From Clostridiales bacterium (GTDB taxonomy: Bacteria; Bacillota_E; Sulfobacillia; Sulfobacillales; JAIMBI01), in contig DAHVOH010000131.1 in NCBI GenBank assembly GCA_027318915.1, positions 1 through 6,537 of the forward strand: a stretch of DNA of 6,537 nt, read 5' to 3'. This document shows, piece after piece, positions 1 through 5,020 of the stretch. The notes under the pieces are model-generated. The model ran no database searches and was not told the DNA's origin. It was given only the letters and a program-made list of their open reading frames with translations. Made by a program: the position numbers and the translations under genes. Numbering within the stretch: the stretch's first letter is position 1; each line of letters starts with the position of its first letter.

Positions 1-705
1 GCACGTCCCGCGCCGGCCCCCCACGCGCGCACCACGTCGCGCACACACTGTCCGAGCTCTGCGGCCGCCGTCCGCGGGTCCCCGTTTTCCGGTCTCAATC
101 TGGATTTCGAAGGCAATCCACCCCAAGACGCCGCCGCCTTTGACCACTTTCTGGCGCGCCTCGCTCCGCTGCTGCACCGCGAGCACCGGACCCTGAGCGT
201 GGATGTGCCCGCCGAGACGACACACACGGCGGCGGCGAGCGGCTACAATTATGCGGCCATCGGCCGACGGGCGGACCGCGTGCTGGTCATGGCCTACGAC
301 TACTCCTATCCGGGCTCGCGACCCGGTCCCATCGCTCCGCTGTGGTGGGTGGGTCGGATCCTGGCGTACGCGAGCCAAACGGTTCCGGCTGACAAACTGT
401 GGCTGGGCCTGCCCGCCTACGCGTACGACTGGAGCGGCCACCGCGCGAGCGCACTCACTCTGAGTCAGGTGAGCAGGCTCCTGGCCGCCCACCCGCATTC
501 CCTACACTGGAACTCCCGCGCTGATGCCCCGTATCTTCGCTATCGCACCGGCGCGGGAATCCACCTGCTCTACTATGAAAACGCCGCCAGTCTCTCGGCT
601 GAACTGCGGCTGACCGCCCGGCGGCGGTGGGCCGGTGTCTTTTACTGGTTCGTCGGCGCGGGCACTCCCCGGTTCTTTCAGATCCTCGCCGGCTACCGTC
701 CCTAG
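1..705 (+). pseudogene. Glycoside hydrolase family 18 domain protein (YaaH/YdhD-like), 5'-truncated and probably frameshifted
   Basis: This is the C-terminal two thirds of a GH18 (chitinase-fold) TIM barrel of the spore-cortex or cell-wall hydrolase type. Family members cleave beta-1,4 glycosidic bonds in amino-sugar polymers such as peptidoglycan. The active-site strand reads FSGLNLDFEG, with the presumed acid/base Glu at codon 109-111; the first Asp of the classical DxxDxDxE motif is Ser here. Further family landmarks follow: VLVMAYDYSYPG (about nt 283-315), KLWLGLPAYAYDW (about 394-432) and a C-terminal GVFYWFVGAG strand. The stop is TAG at 703-705. Frame 1 is open from nt 1, but before nt 60 it does not look like the family. 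Frame 3 there gives AHHVAHTLSELC (30-62), the expected preceding helix, so an indel near 57-66 is likely. The true start and any LysM or SLH domains lie outside the window. The family is secure; the frameshift is inferred. Confidence 0.75.
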
Positions 706-833
706 GCGGGCGGCGGTCGAACCCGAGCAACGCCTTCCGGCTCCTCCCGGGCCGTCCCTGTCCGGTCCGGTCCGGTGTGTCTTGCGCCCCGCGCGGAGGC
801 CTTGGTGTCGGCGATGCCCGGGCGCCGGCCGGG

Positions 834-905
834 CTATGCCCACTCGCGACGATCCAAGTCAAGCGGCCAAGCGCGGTTGAGCGCTTCGGCCAGCACATCG
901 GCCAT
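834..905 (-). repeat. Orphan N-terminal fragment of an IS4/Tn5-type transposase (copy 1 of a 72-nt repeat)
   Basis: Read on the minus strand this is a 23-codon frame, ATG at 905-903 and TAG at 836-834. It encodes a peptide beginning MADVLAEALNRA and ending DLDRREWA. It matches the minus-strand frame at 6465-6536 at 55 of 72 bases by hand count. That second copy lies directly upstream of a decayed IS4/Tn5-type transposase, in the position of the protein's N-terminus. The IS50 transposase N-terminus also has an ALHRA...DWA pattern, as I recall it. No recognisable transposase follows this first copy at 706-833. I read it as debris of a second insertion of the same or a related element. The family assignment is inferred from the second copy. 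Confidence 0.55.
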
Positions 906-1401
906 CTCATTGACACGTTGACTGCCACAGCGGCCGGGCAGCTCAGTGGCCGTGCAGCGGTTTCGTAATCCGCCGATAGGGGTTCGCCCCCTTCCGGGCT
1001 CCCAACCTTTTTCCTCCGCCACTCGGGGACTTCGCCGGACACCTGGATGACAGCCGAACGGTACCCGGCGAGATGCCCTCCGCACGCCACACGTGTGTCG
1101 TGCCGGACCCTCTTCTACGACAAGACGCGGCTCCCGGGGGGTTTGAACGCATGGCGTGATCTGTCGGCCGACTTTCCGAACACGCACTCCCTGGTGTTCA
1201 CAGCCCGACGACGACGGCATTGGCTAGGTGGTCTTGGAGAACGGGGGCGACAAAGCCCCGGACCTCGCCGAAGCCTTCTGGACCCAACCAGAGGCCTGGG
1301 TGGGATGACGCGGACGGAAACGACGCCAAGCGCCGCGCCTGGTGTGCCGGATGTGCCCCTTAGGTGACGCCGGCCGTGCCTCGGCCTGGGGGACTGTCCA
1401 A
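906..1401. other. Stretch without an assignable gene
   Basis: No reading frame here resembles a family I know. Long open frames exist on both strands, as expected from the high GC, and none has a convincing start with a ribosome binding site. A possible relic occurs on the plus strand just before the DUF3850 gene. Frame 1 from about 1228 reads VVLENGGDKAPDLAEAFW and stops at 1306-1308. Frame 2 from about 1304 continues DDADGNDAKRRAWCAGCAP and stops at 1361-1363. The composition looks coding and has a CxxC pair, so this may be a small frameshifted gene, but I cannot name it. Confidence 0.3.
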
Positions 1402-1664
1402 ATGACCCACACCCTGAAATGCCAGCCGCCGTTTTTCCAAGCCGTCGCTGACGGCGTCAAACCCGTCGAGGTGCGGGCCGAGGACACCCGGCGGTTCGCC
1501 ACCGACGACCGTCTGCTCCTACGGGAATGGGACTCGGAGGGTGCCCGGTACACCGCCGGACCTGCTTCGTCGTCACGCACGTCCTCCACGACGCCGACGC
1601 GCCCGGCCTTCTGCCGCCCGGTATCGCGGCGCTGTCCATTCGCCGGGGACCGGACGTCGCTTAA
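1402..1664 (+). pseudogene. DUF3850 (ASCH/PUA-like) domain protein, broken by a one-base deletion
   Basis: DUF3850 proteins are small single-domain members of the ASCH/PUA-like fold, often phage- or island-borne and thought to bind RNA; their cellular role is not established. The first part (ATG 1402) reads MTHTLKCQPPFFQAVADGVK, followed by KPVEVR and LLLREWDSEG, which match the family's opening strand, the DGxKxxEVR core and the LREW strand. After GARYT, near nt 1555-1557, the frame moves by one base. The other frame then supplies the expected end, RRTCFVVTHVLHD...LLPPGIAALSIR, with TAA at 1662-1664. The total is 263 nt, one short of 88 codons, so a single missing base, probably a G that would restore the usual YTGR, explains the break. 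A GGGGGA ribosome binding site (1388-1393) lies 8 nt before the ATG. The repaired protein would be about 87 residues, close to family size. It may be a recent mutation or a sequencing error. Confidence 0.75.
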
Positions 1665-1920
1665 ACGCTGTGCCGCCCTCTGGCCTTGGCCATAGACGCT
1701 GTGGCTCAAACACGGGAGCACCGCAGCGCGAGCTACTCTTGACCGTGCCACGACGTGCGCGCGGCCGTCCCGCTATTAGCCCGTGCGGTCTCGCAGCCGT
1801 GGCCATGGTCCCCCGAACTCCCCACGTCCCAATAGGTGCCCTGGCGGCCGTGTGGCGCATCCTGCGCACGCCCGGCACCCTTGTCCACACAGACCGATGT
1901 CGCCTTCGTATTGGCGTCAA
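1665..1920. other. Gap without a recognisable gene
   Basis: Open frames cross this region on both strands (for example a plus-strand frame ending 1993 and minus-strand frames ending 1573 and 1733). None has a domain signature, a ribosome binding site or coding-like composition that I trust. Base composition changes visibly towards the right end, where A and T become more frequent. Confidence 0.3.
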
Positions 1921-1925
1921 ACACC

Positions 1926-1953
1926 TTAGTCGTCAGATGTCTCTGTATATATT
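1926..1953 (+). promoter_or_regulatory. Possible promoter for the small secreted-protein gene
   Basis: A TATATT box (1948-1953) within a TGTATATAT run sits in the most AT-rich part of the window, about 77 nt before the GTG start at 2030. A weak -35 candidate, TTAGTC (1926-1931), is 16 nt upstream. The -10 match is fair and the -35 match is poor, so this is only a candidate. Confidence 0.25.
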
Positions 1954-2029
1954 ACCCGTAGAGTGGCTTAATCATAAACGCCAAGGTCAATAGAAGATGG
2001 TATGTTATCGTGACAAGGAGGCTGTACGG

Positions 2030-2284
2030 GTGAAAGGCATGCGCATAAGGGGCCGTGGGCTATGCGCGATTCGCGTGATCATCTTGTGTTCGGCGTTTGT
2101 CGTGGCAATCACAACGGGGTGGAACCTTCATAACGTAGAAGCGGCCGGCGGGCCACTGACCCAAACAACTCCGGCTGAAGTCAGCGGAGGTGGAGGCTGT
2201 GGCGGTTCCACCCAGTCCGTGTATTTAACACTTGGCTCCAATGCGTGGACGCCTAACCTTTGCTTCGGCGCCAGTAGCATCTAG
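2030..2284 (+). CDS. Small putative secreted protein, function unknown
   Basis: This encodes an 84-residue protein that I do not recognise. I choose the GTG at 2030 because a textbook AAGGAGG (2015-2021) precedes it by 8 nt; upstream ATG codons in the same frame lack such a site. The N-terminus has signal-peptide architecture: a basic n-region (KGMRIRGRGLCAIR), a hydrophobic core VIILCSAFVVAI (residues 16-27), and a plausible signal peptidase I site after VEA (residue 38). The mature part would be about 46 residues: a Thr/Gly-rich stretch with GGGGCGG, then SVYLTLGSNAW, with two cysteines (57 and 78) that could pair. The stop lies only about 5 nt before the apparent IS3 left end, so the protein may be a truncated form of something longer. 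It stands apart from its neighbours in lower GC and in having an intact frame. No bacteriocin, lipobox or sortase motif is evident. Confidence 0.6.
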   Translation: MKGMRIRGRGLCAIRVIILCSAFVVAITTGWNLHNVEAAGGPLTQTTPAEVSGGGGCGGSTQSVYLTLGSNAWTPNLCFGASSI

Positions 2285-2349
2285 GGTTATAGTGGTCCCA
2301 GAAATTTAGGCAGGACCTGAAGTCGCTATCGCCTTACACTCGAAGCCTG

Positions 2350-2637
2350 ATGAGAAAGCACTCCTCCCCGACCGTGAAGGCCCAAGTGGTCCTGGAAATG
2401 CTCGAGGAAACGCGGCCCGTGACCGAACTTGCCACAGAATACGGCATCGCCCCGCGGCTCCGGCAGCGCTGGCGCCGGGAGGTAGTCGACCGTCTGCCGG
2501 ACCTCTTTGCCGACCCCGCCGCGGCCCAGAAGGCGGCGGCGCAGGACGCCAAAGTGGAGGACCTGTATGCGCAGATCGGCCAGCTGACAACCCAAGTGGC
2601 CTGGCTCAACAAATCTGGCCTCGACCCTGAGTCCTGA
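2350..2637 (+). CDS. IS3-family transposase OrfA (helix-turn-helix subunit)
   Basis: OrfA is the DNA-binding subunit that recognises the element's ends. It is normally joined to OrfB by programmed frameshifting to make the active transposase. The 95-residue product has family length. It opens MRKHSSPTVKAQVVLEMLEE, then the helix-turn-helix VTELATEYGIAPRLRQRWRRE (about residues 25-45), and ends with a leucine-zipper-like helix VEDLYAQIGQLTTQVAWLN. The frame is intact. The ATG at 2350 has no clear Shine-Dalgarno sequence, which is common in IS3 elements. The usual A-rich slippery site before the end has become AACAAAT. The orfB frame is +1 rather than -1 relative to orfA, so programmed frameshifting has probably been lost. 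With orfB destroyed, this is a leftover subunit. Confidence 0.85.
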   Translation: MRKHSSPTVKAQVVLEMLEETRPVTELATEYGIAPRLRQRWRREVVDRLPDLFADPAAAQKAAAQDAKVEDLYAQIGQLTTQVAWLNKSGLDPES

Positions 2638-2868
2638 GGCCCGCCGGGCCTTGGTGGACCGGGAGGAGGACCGCCCGCAGCCGCTCCGCGTGCAAGCCGA
2701 CTTGCTGGCGGCCAGCCGGGCGAGCTTGTCTTACCGCTCGCGGCCGCCGCGGCCGGACAGCGGGACCCTGCCCCACCGGATCGAGGAGCGCTACACGGCG
2801 ACCCCTTCTACGGCTCGCGCCGGCTCACGGCCGTATGGCGCCAAGAAGGCTGGCCGGTGAACCGACGA
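2612..2868 (+). pseudogene. IS3-family transposase OrfB, N-terminal remnant
   Basis: In intact elements OrfB carries the DDE integrase domain. Only its N-terminal helical region remains. Frame 2 reads LSPEARRALVDREEDRPQ from 2627, then LRVQADLLAASRASLSYRSR and RIEERYT. Near 2795-2803 the reading moves to frame 1, where DPFYGSRRLTAVWRQEGWPV (from 2800) continues the typical HPFYGSRRxTAxLRxxGxxVNRKR block. Similarity stops at NRRR (about 2868). None of the catalytic DDE residues is present. The truncation point coincides with the start of the oligopeptidase remnant on the opposite strand, which points to a deletion or recombination joining the two. Confidence 0.8.
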
Positions 2869-3290
2869 CGATCATTGGGGCTCCCCCGGGTCCGGACTAC
2901 GTCCAGGTCCCCACCGCCTCCAGAGAGCGCGTTGACGTCGAGGAGCAACTCCTCGGGCGCCTGCGGCGGGTCCTCCCGGTGGGCCGCCCGTTTTCGGTAG
3001 TCGGTCACGTAGTCTTCTTCGGGTTCAATGCGCCAGTAGTCGAAGGGGGGACAGTGGCGCCGCCACCCTCGCTTCCGTTGTCGGTAGCCGGGCCGTCATG
3101 TCGCGGTACAGCGCATCCGGCAGCGGCCGCCCGGGCTCCATGACTTCGTCCAAGCAACAAGTTTCGGCGTTGAGGCACGCCAACCCCTGGGATTGGCCCG
3201 AACCCGCAGCCAGGAGTACTCATCCACACGCGCGCCCCCGTGGAGAATGTGCGTGTGTGGCTTCCGTTCGCCCTTAGGGCCCTGAGCCAT
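2862..3290 (-). pseudogene. Prolyl oligopeptidase/oligopeptidase B (S9A) N-terminal remnant
   Basis: S9A peptidases are cytosolic serine proteases that cut short peptides, after Pro or after Arg/Lys. Only the N-terminal beginning survives here. Frame one, from ATG 3290, gives KPHTHILHGGARVDEYSWLR, matching the family's opening (PxxHxxHGxxRxDxYxWLRD). Near 3185 the frame shifts to ACLNAETCCLDEVMEPGRPL and DALYRDMTARL. Near 3038 it shifts again to FDYWRIEPEEDYVTDYRKRA, then PEELLLDVNAL and GSPNDRRR, which match the YYxRxExGxxYxIYCRR...EVLLDxNxL region leading into the beta-propeller. The propeller and the catalytic Ser/Asp/His hydrolase domain (over 550 residues) are absent. The 3' end is cut where IS3 orfB begins, at a CGACGACG tract. 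No strong ribosome binding site precedes the ATG, so another start is possible. The family is clear; the choice between prolyl oligopeptidase and oligopeptidase B is uncertain. Confidence 0.75.
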
Positions 3291-3343
3291 CCCATATCAG
3301 GCCAGCCACGCACCCCCCAGAACCCGACCCGCCCGGCATCTGG

Positions 3344-3916
3344 CTAGGGCCGCTCCATCGCAAAGTCCAGGACGGCGGACAGGACGTTTGGAACGCGGGC
3401 GAGGTCCAGCGCGTCGATGATGTGGGGGGCGTACGCTATCTTCTTCTGGGTCATGAGATAGCGAACCTGGGTTTCCACCGATGCGGCCCGGTAGACGAGC
3501 TGCCGCTGCATGGTACGGAAGCGCGGGAGGTCCCCGTTCTGCTCGATGATCCGGAGCATCGCCGGCACGCCCACTGCTTTCAAAAGTTCGTCCTCGAGCT
3601 CTCCCTCGCAGACAAAGAACCCCAAGGATGCCATGGCATCGGGCGTCAGGTGGTCCGCGACCCCTGCGCCTTGAAGGGCCCGGAGCACGATCTGGCGTTC
3701 GCCTGCGTCGCAGAGACCGGCTAGGCGAAGGTTCTCGCCCATCGGGCCGAACCGCATCAGGTGTGAGCGGAAGTTGGTGACGCCGCCGACGTCGACAATC
3801 TCGACCTCGGCCACCGTCAGATCATGGCCCAGGCGGTCGGCCAGACGCTCTAGGGCAAGCCGATCGCTCCGGCCCTCGACTAGGACGACAGTGCGGCGCG
3901 CCAGGGCTCTTCCCAT
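3344..3916 (-). CDS. Stand-alone TOPRIM domain protein (OLD-nuclease-like)
   Basis: This encodes an intact 190-residue protein made almost entirely of a TOPRIM domain, the metal-binding nucleotidyl transferase/hydrolase fold of topoisomerases, primases and OLD nucleases. It begins with the beta-strand VVLVEGRSDRLALERLA (residues 10-26), carrying the conserved Glu14. It has a VDVGGVTNFRSHLMRFGP segment (41-58) and then LAGLCDAGE (65-73), with Asp70 and Glu73 at the second acidic motif. The rest (LGFFVCEGELEDELLKAVG, then FRTMQRQLVYRA, then HIIDALDLARVP) matches the annotated family of about 200-residue TOPRIM-only proteins as I know it. No ATPase domain precedes it. I choose ATG 3916 rather than an in-frame start at 4048 because a perfect AGGAGG lies 6 nt upstream. 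It is the best-preserved gene here. An overcoming-lysogenization-type anti-phage role is possible by homology, but the partner ATPase is not in the window. Confidence 0.8.
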   Translation of the reverse strand: MGRALARRTVVLVEGRSDRLALERLADRLGHDLTVAEVEIVDVGGVTNFRSHLMRFGPMGENLRLAGLCDAGERQIVLRALQGAGVADHLTPDAMASLGFFVCEGELEDELLKAVGVPAMLRIIEQNGDLPRFRTMQRQLVYRAASVETQVRYLMTQKKIAYAPHIIDALDLARVPNVLSAVLDFAMERP

Positions 3917-3922
3917 CCAGTT

Positions 3923-3928
3923 CCTCCT
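3923..3928 (-). promoter_or_regulatory. Strong Shine-Dalgarno sequence for the TOPRIM gene
   Basis: Read on the minus strand, AGGAGG is followed by six bases (AACTGG) and then the ATG at 3916. This spacing and match fix the start of the TOPRIM gene and rule out the longer in-frame version. Confidence 0.7.
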
Positions 3929-4302
3929 CTCGCCGATTCGCTTTCCCCCATACGCCAGTGCTCCACGACTTCTTTGGGCAAACGGCATCGTCCTGGCGAA
4001 CTCGGCCGCGTATGCGATAACTGTGTCCGGACAACGACACGTTGGCAATGGTCGCTCGGCCGGACGGGTCGCAGGCGTAAAAATCGGTATCGCGGGACTC
4101 CCTCAGTGGGGCCCTGGGTGGCTTGCGCAAGCGGCACGCGACCGGCGGCAGATCGCCGGCTGCAACGAGGGCTCCCGCGGGGCCAAGACGCGGCTCCAGG
4201 ACGCGAGGCGATGAACGCGACCCCTTGGGGGCTGTGGAATCGTCTCCGGGGCTTCAGGCTGCCGCCGGCGGTTTTCCCACTCCCGGCGACTCAGGGATTC
4301 CT
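3929..4302. other. Gap between the TOPRIM gene and the toxin-antitoxin gene
   Basis: No convincing gene is seen. Minus-strand frames that run upstream from the TOPRIM gene do not resemble known proteins. On the plus strand, 4077-4122 translates as VKIGIAGLPQWGP and resembles the opening of the YchF/Obg GTPase (typically MKIGIVGLPQxGK). The P-loop lysine and Thr are missing and the similarity fades, so it is at best a decayed scrap. A 10-bp perfect palindrome, TGTCCGGACA, lies at 4024-4033. No clear promoter or terminator was found. Confidence 0.3.
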
Positions 4303-4701
4303 TTAGGGTGCAGGTGGCAGGCGAACCGGCACCACCTTCGCCAACCCGGGGACACCGGTGAAGTCGTCGGGATTGGCCGTATACAGCGGCAACCCCTCGG
4401 ATAACGCCGTGGCCGCGATCGGCAGGTCAAACGCCCGACGTCCACGTGCCATCCGTCCGGCCGCTGCGAGGGCCGCATAGATTCGTCCGTAAGCCCGTAC
4501 GACATTCGCGTCCACCGAGATCGGCGCAAAGGTCGCTTCGACCCGCTGGAGACGATCCTGGCCGCGCCCGTTCGCCCCGTCCGAGGCGGCGTGCGGACCC
4601 GCTGGCAGTTCGGCCAGCGTTACCGCCGAATTTGCGGCTTCTTGCGGCAAGGTCTGCGGATCCAGGTGCTCAAGCGCGATGACGACCGAGGTGTCCAGCA
4701 T
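4303..4701 (-). other. vapC: PIN toxin moiety with a possible independent internal start
   Basis: The toxin part alone would start at ATG 4701-4699 and be 132 residues, the normal length for a VapC PIN toxin that begins directly with MLDTSVV. It is in frame with the antitoxin. GGGG lies almost against the ATG and a weak CCGGA lies about 8 nt upstream, so separate translation is conceivable. If it is used, the cell would make free toxin as well as fusion protein. The gene symbol denotes the family only. Confidence 0.5.
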
Positions 4702-4977
4702 ACCCCGCGATCCGGCCGGGTTAGACAGGTTGGTCGTCTCCTGGTCCACGACAGCGTCAAGGTCCGTACGGAACCGGGCTCTGTCGGGGGGCGCGGCTCC
4801 GGCCAATGCTGCCAAGAACGTCTCCTTGGCTACGTAGCGGCGCCCCGGAAGCGGAGCCAACACACCGACGTCGACGCCGCCGCGCGTAATGACGAAGGTT
4901 TCCGCCCGCCCCACCGCACGCAGGATTTCCCCACTCTGATTGCGGAGTTCGCGTTGGGTGATCTTACGACTGTTCAT
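4303..4977 (-). CDS. Fused Phd/YefM-type antitoxin and VapC-type PIN ribonuclease toxin
   Basis: A single 224-codon frame encodes both halves of a type II toxin-antitoxin module. Residues 1 to about 85 are a Phd/YefM-like antitoxin: KITQRELRNQSGEILRAV, then ETFVITRGGVDVGVLAPL, the DNA-binding/dimerisation fold, and a C-terminal tail (FRTDLDAVVDQE) of the kind that neutralises the toxin. Residues 93-224 are a VapC-type PIN RNase, with the acidic catalytic set at Asp95 (MLDTSVV), Glu123 (TLAEL), Asp184 (FDLPIAAT) and Asp204/205 (NPDDF). In known modules these are two cistrons that touch or overlap; here no stop separates them. A +/-1 shift would expose a TAA 19 nt before the toxin's ATG (4701), so a past indel could have fused two genes. 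The change of the usual DLLIAAT to DLPIAAT places a proline next to a catalytic Asp and may weaken activity. I prefer ATG 4977 to ATG 4995, as it directly precedes the conserved domain; neither has a strong ribosome binding site. Families are secure; true fusion is uncertain. Confidence 0.8.
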   Translation of the reverse strand: MNSRKITQRELRNQSGEILRAVGRAETFVITRGGVDVGVLAPLPGRRYVAKETFLAALAGAAPPDRARFRTDLDAVVDQETTNLSNPAGSRGMLDTSVVIALEHLDPQTLPQEAANSAVTLAELPAGPHAASDGANGRGQDRLQRVEATFAPISVDANVVRAYGRIYAALAAAGRMARGRRAFDLPIAATALSEGLPLYTANPDDFTGVPGLAKVVPVRLPPAP

Positions 4978-5004
4978 GGGCCGAGTGTCGCCCATGGACT
5001 ACAG

Positions 5005-5020
5005 GTGGCGAATGCGCCAC
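5005..5020. promoter_or_regulatory. Inverted repeat upstream of the antitoxin gene, candidate operator
   Basis: GTGGCG and CGCCAC form a perfect 6-bp inverted repeat around AATG, 27 to 43 nt upstream of the ATG at 4977. Phd/YefM antitoxins repress their own operons by binding short palindromes near the promoter, and the position fits. No -10/-35 boxes were identified. The assignment is inference from location and symmetry. Confidence 0.35.

Larger units (their letters stand above)
2289..2868 (+). mobile_element. Truncated IS3-family insertion sequence (left part only)
   Basis: The region holds orfA and the first part of orfB of an IS3-family element in the usual order. About 60 nt of non-coding sequence precedes orfA, including TAGTGGTCCCAGAAATTTAG from 2291-2310 by eye, which has the look of an IS3 left end (TGGTCCC...). 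The right half, with the DDE catalytic domain and right inverted repeat, is missing. The element ends inside orfB, where an oligopeptidase fragment on the other strand begins (2861-2869). Without the right end, neither the inverted repeats nor a target duplication can be verified, so the left boundary is approximate. The element cannot transpose by itself. Confidence 0.7.

Noticed and set aside
761..776. Three tandem copies of TCCGG
   Set aside because: It is very short, in GC-rich sequence, with no flanking structure; it is likely chance.
455..1090. 211-codon open frame on the minus strand
   Set aside because: It is largely antisense to the GH18 coding sequence, has an Arg/Pro/Gly-rich composition typical of a shadow frame in high-GC DNA, and shows no domain.
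1541..1993. 150-codon plus-strand frame across the gap before the small secreted gene
   Set aside because: It starts inside the DUF3850 gene in another frame, has no ribosome binding site, and its translation shows no domain.
1997..2029. Upstream ATG at 1997 as the start of the small secreted protein
   Set aside because: It would place the AAGGAGG site inside the coding sequence and add charged residues before the signal peptide; GTG 2030 fits better.
4024..4033. Perfect palindrome TGTCCGGACA
   Set aside because: A 10-bp palindrome is expected by chance in several kilobases, and it has no promoter or gene start next to it.
3917..4048. N-terminal extension of the TOPRIM protein to an in-frame start at 4048
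   Set aside because: The extension has no family similarity, and the AGGAGG site lies 6 nt before the ATG at 3916.
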